Shown: piece after piece, positions 35,293 through 42,667 of the stretch | How the letters are laid out: each line of letters starts with the position of its first letter | Numbering within the stretch: the first letter of the stretch is position 1 | Assembly: GCF_026130045.1 (NCBI RefSeq) | Contig: NZ_JAIBNX010000050.1 | Location: forward strand, 1-42,667 | Source: Micromonospora sp. CPCC 205371 | Lineage (GTDB): Bacteria > Actinomycetota > Actinomycetes > Mycobacteriales > Micromonosporaceae | DNA: 42,667 nt | Direction of reading: 5' to 3' | Notes under the pieces: generated by a model | The model's database searches: none | Told to the model about the DNA's origin: nothing | The model's input: the letters and a program-made list of their open reading frames with translations, nothing else | Program-made: the position numbers and the translations under genes

Positions 35293-36468
35293 TTAGCCGC
35301 GATCGGTAGTCAACGCCGCGGAAACTACTTCCCGGCGAGTGACTGCGAGGGCTGGCAGCATGGCGATGGCGGTGAGCAGGAATGCGGCGGTGAACCCGAC
35401 ACCGGATACCAGCAGTCCGGCACCGATGGCGCCGACCGCCATGCTGAGGTCGTAGGCGGCGTTCCAGATCGCGCTGACGGTGCTGTATCGGGTCTCGTGC
35501 ACGCGTGAGTACATCAGCGCGAGGGTGGCGTTTTGTAGGATGCCGAATCCGCTGCCGAAGGTTGCGGCTCCAGCGAGCACTGCCCAGGGTGAGGCCGTGA
35601 CGGCCAGTGCGGCCATCCCCACGATCGACAGGGCCAGCCCCGGTGTGAGCAGACCGGTCTGGCCGCGCCGGTCGCCGATCCGGCCCGCGATCCACCTGGT
35701 GAGGGTCGCAGCTGCGGAGTGGAGTAGCAGGGCTGCTGGCGCGATCCACCCGGCTCGTTCCCGCAGCGCCAGCGGCAGGTAGGTCACGACGACGCCGGCG
35801 GCGCAGGCAGATGCGGCGAAGACGGCGGCCGGACGCATGAGGGCAGCCTCCCGCAGCCCTCTGAGCGGGCCGTGCCGCCGTCCGGTCGGTGCTTGCGGTA
35901 CGGCCAGTGCGAAAATTGTGGGCAAGGTGAGGATCGGTGCCAGCGCGGTCACGACGAAGACGACGTCGAAACCCCACCGCTGGGCGACCCAAACGCCGGC
36001 CGGCAGGGCAAGCAGCGAGGGGACGCCGGTGACCAGGCCCACGATGGCCAGGCCTTCGCCCCGGCGTTCGCTGGGGATCAACGCCGCGGTCAGAGCTCCG
36101 CCGGCGACGACACAGATGGCGAACCCGATCCCGCGTACGACGCTGACGGCCACTAGCAGGGGTACGGATGCGTCGGCGAGCAGTGCCAGGGCCGGGGCGC
36201 CCAGCAGCACCAGGCCGACCGCGAGAGCCGACCGGTATCCGATCCGGGCCACCATCCGGGGCGTGGCGAGTTCACAAAGTACGGTGGTGATCAGCAAGCC
36301 GCCGGTAGCTAAGCCTGCGGTTGCCCGCGCGCCGATGGCGTCGGCGTAGAGCGGGACCACCGCCAGCGGTAGGTAGAAACTGATCGACGAGCCGACCAGC
36401 GACACGAACCGCAACAGCAGGGTGCGGCTCAGGATCGGTGGTCGAACAGCGGGAGCGGGTGCCGTCAT
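35293..36468 (-). CDS. MFS transporter
   Basis: A 391-residue, 12-helix major facilitator. It starts MTAPAPAVRPPILSRTLLL, with helix 1 just after, and has ATPRMVARIGYRSALAVGLVLLG and WIAGRIGDRRGQTGLLTPGLAL at the motif-A positions. The ATG at 36468 overlaps the stop of the upstream small membrane protein (ATGA), so the two are translationally coupled. A longer reading to 36615 would cover that gene. The substrate is unknown. Its place beside the NRPS and MbtH genes makes peptide export possible, but the NRPS has its own fused exporter. Confidence 0.85.
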   Translation of the reverse strand: MTAPAPAVRPPILSRTLLLRFVSLVGSSISFYLPLAVVPLYADAIGARATAGLATGGLLITTVLCELATPRMVARIGYRSALAVGLVLLGAPALALLADASVPLLVAVSVVRGIGFAICVVAGGALTAALIPSERRGEGLAIVGLVTGVPSLLALPAGVWVAQRWGFDVVFVVTALAPILTLPTIFALAVPQAPTGRRHGPLRGLREAALMRPAAVFAASACAAGVVVTYLPLALRERAGWIAPAALLLHSAAATLTRWIAGRIGDRRGQTGLLTPGLALSIVGMAALAVTASPWAVLAGAATFGSGFGILQNATLALMYSRVHETRYSTVSAIWNAAYDLSMAVGAIGAGLLVSGVGFTAAFLLTAIAMLPALAVTRREVVSAALTTDRG

Positions 36469-36833
36469 GTGCCTGGGCCCTGGCCCCAGTAGACCGCGAA
36501 CAGGAACAGGACGAGGACGGACGTCATCATCAGCCCGATGACCCATCCGATCAACAGGCCGATGCCGAAGCCCCGCTCGTGCCGGGTCATCCACGCGATG
36601 CTGACCGGGAGGCACACGAGACCCAGAATCGCCTCCGCGACTGGCCCGGCCAACATCAGTCGGAACGGGCCGCCGCCCACCGCGCCGACGAACCCGGCGA
36701 CACCGATGACGCCAGCGACGACGTGCCCAAGGACGGCCACGCCGATGCCAACCACCACCATGCCGGGCCGCATCCGCTCATCCGACGGCGGCGGATCCGG
36801 CACCGTCCACTGTGGCAGGAACTGCGACGTCAT
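36465..36833 (-). CDS. Small membrane protein, four predicted helices
   Basis: A 122-residue protein of unknown function. After a short proline-rich cytosolic start (PQWTVPDPPPSDERMRPG), hydrophobic segments follow: MVVVGIGVAVLGHVVAGVIG, VAGFVGAVGGG with LMLAGPVAEAILGLVCLPVSI, and GIGLLIGWVIGLMMTSVLVL. Its stop overlaps the MFS start. The ATG at 36833 is chosen because the longer reading passes through unrelated arginine-rich sequence. The neighbouring MFS gene is probably in the same transcript. Confidence 0.7.
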   Translation of the reverse strand: MTSQFLPQWTVPDPPPSDERMRPGMVVVGIGVAVLGHVVAGVIGVAGFVGAVGGGPFRLMLAGPVAEAILGLVCLPVSIAWMTRHERGFGIGLLIGWVIGLMMTSVLVLFLFAVYWGQGPGT

Positions 36834-36989
36834 GCGTCCGCCCGACCGGGGCGGCCAGTGACTGGGTACATGGCCCGCAGCGTAACGCTCGAAACCCGCT
36901 CCTCGACCGCTATGGAGGCACCACATGAGCAGCCGGTCATCGGGCGACCCGGCGGCCTGCCACTTCGGCGACCGCCGGGATCGCAGCCT

Positions 36990-37157
36990 ATGATCGGCAG
37001 GCAGTTGCCTCGGCCGTCGGCGCACCCGCCGAAATGGATCGTGGTGGAGCCGTCGGCGTTGCGAGCGCCGGTGACGCTGTTGACGCTGTAGGCGTTGCGG
37101 TCGTTGGGTTTTGAAGAAGCCGTCGGGGCCGTAGAGCGAGATGGACCAGAAAGAACG
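36990..37157 (-). pseudogene. Decayed DUF1214/DUF1254 C-terminal fragment
   Basis: On the minus strand, FWSISLYGPDGFFK is followed, after a one-base frame change, by PNDRNAYSVNSVTGARNADG and then STTIHFGGCADGRGNCLPI. Together this is the end of the DUF1214 domain. The break is at a run of four A (37110-37113), where three would keep the frame. The rest of the gene is missing on both sides. It begins directly at the MbtH stop, and after CLPI the family sequence is lost. This fragment fills the 325-base gap between the small membrane protein and MbtH genes, and nothing else was seen there. Confidence 0.7.
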
Positions 37158-37158
37158 G

Positions 37159-37342
37159 CTATGGCTCGCGACGATCGATGCGGGCGCTCAAGGGTCGCAT
37201 GTCGGTCCACACCGTCTCGATGTGCGCTAGGCACTCCTCCCGGCTGCCGGCGAATCCGCTGGGCCGCCAGCCGGCGGGTGGGTCCTCCTCAGCCAGCCAG
37301 ATCGAGTGCTGCTCCTCGTGGTTGACCACGACGGCGTACCGG

Positions 37343-37356
<14 letters not shown>
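37159..37356 (-). CDS. MbtH-like NRPS partner protein
   Basis: A 65-residue protein with the MbtH signature: YAVVVNHEEQHSIW, PPAGWRPSGFAGSREECLAHI and ETVWTDMRPLS. The position usually read as WP is WL here. MbtH-like proteins bind adenylation domains and aid their folding or activity. The start at 37356 lies inside the last 14 bases of the NRPS gene, so the two are translationally coupled. The partner is most likely the adenylation domain of that NRPS. Confidence 0.93.
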
Positions 37357-42643
<5,287 letters not shown>

Positions 42644-42667
42644 GAACCACAGCCCGTCCTAAGTCCG

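Overview
The window is about 70% G+C, with G/C-ending codons, ATGA-type gene overlaps and typical actinomycete families. These include MbtH, a GH74-CBM2 xyloglucanase, a CebR-like operator and Acg-type nitroreductase. It comes from a mycelial actinomycete, perhaps a Micromonosporaceae member; the family is inferred, not proven.

Left end (1-4.4 kb, minus strand): a tandem universal stress protein, an Acg-like nitroreductase, a small membrane protein, a zinc alcohol dehydrogenase and a phosphoketolase. These families commonly sit together in DosR/DevR hypoxia regulons, and a DosR-like palindrome lies upstream. The last two genes each carry a one-base frameshift. At 4484-4525 lies the 3' half of a tRNA-Pro(GGG), cut exactly at the anticodon loop, which looks like an attachment-site scar.

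Polysaccharide and aldarate region (4.7-22.5 kb): a secreted GH74 xyloglucanase under a CebR-like box, a secreted twin-domain esterase, a Tat-exported mannonate dehydratase-like protein, a LysR regulator, and a rightward operon. The operon encodes KdgD, ketoglutarate semialdehyde dehydrogenase, glucarate dehydratase, the TctCBA transporter, a galactarate/talarate dehydratase-like enzyme, a universal stress protein and a secreted metallo-beta-lactamase-fold protein. Together they would import glucarate or galactarate and convert it to 2-oxoglutarate. The LysR gene is flanked by two inverted copies (74 of 90 bases identical) of one regulatory module, each pointing outward at one arm of the cluster.

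Middle (22.6-29.4 kb): three regulator/target sets: an MFS pump with a divergent TetR regulator and two operators, a LysR regulator with a divergent MFS pump, and an alpha/beta hydrolase divergent from a GlxA-type AraC regulator.

Accessory stretch (29.5-37.2 kb, all minus strand): a PurO-like protein, a WXG-like helical protein, a large protein ending in a DUF6461-like domain, a GyrI-like protein, a SMI1/KNR4-like protein, an MFS transporter with a small membrane protein, and a decayed DUF1214 fragment.

Right end (37.2-42.7 kb): an MbtH-like protein overlaps the end of a 1766-residue NRPS terminal module (C-A-PCP-TE) fused to an MFS exporter. The adenylation code DFTKIGHVGK resembles aspartate-activating domains, and the thioesterase has cysteine where serine is usual. 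An in-frame TAG lies where the glutamine of the first condensation motif is expected, six codons before the first Met.
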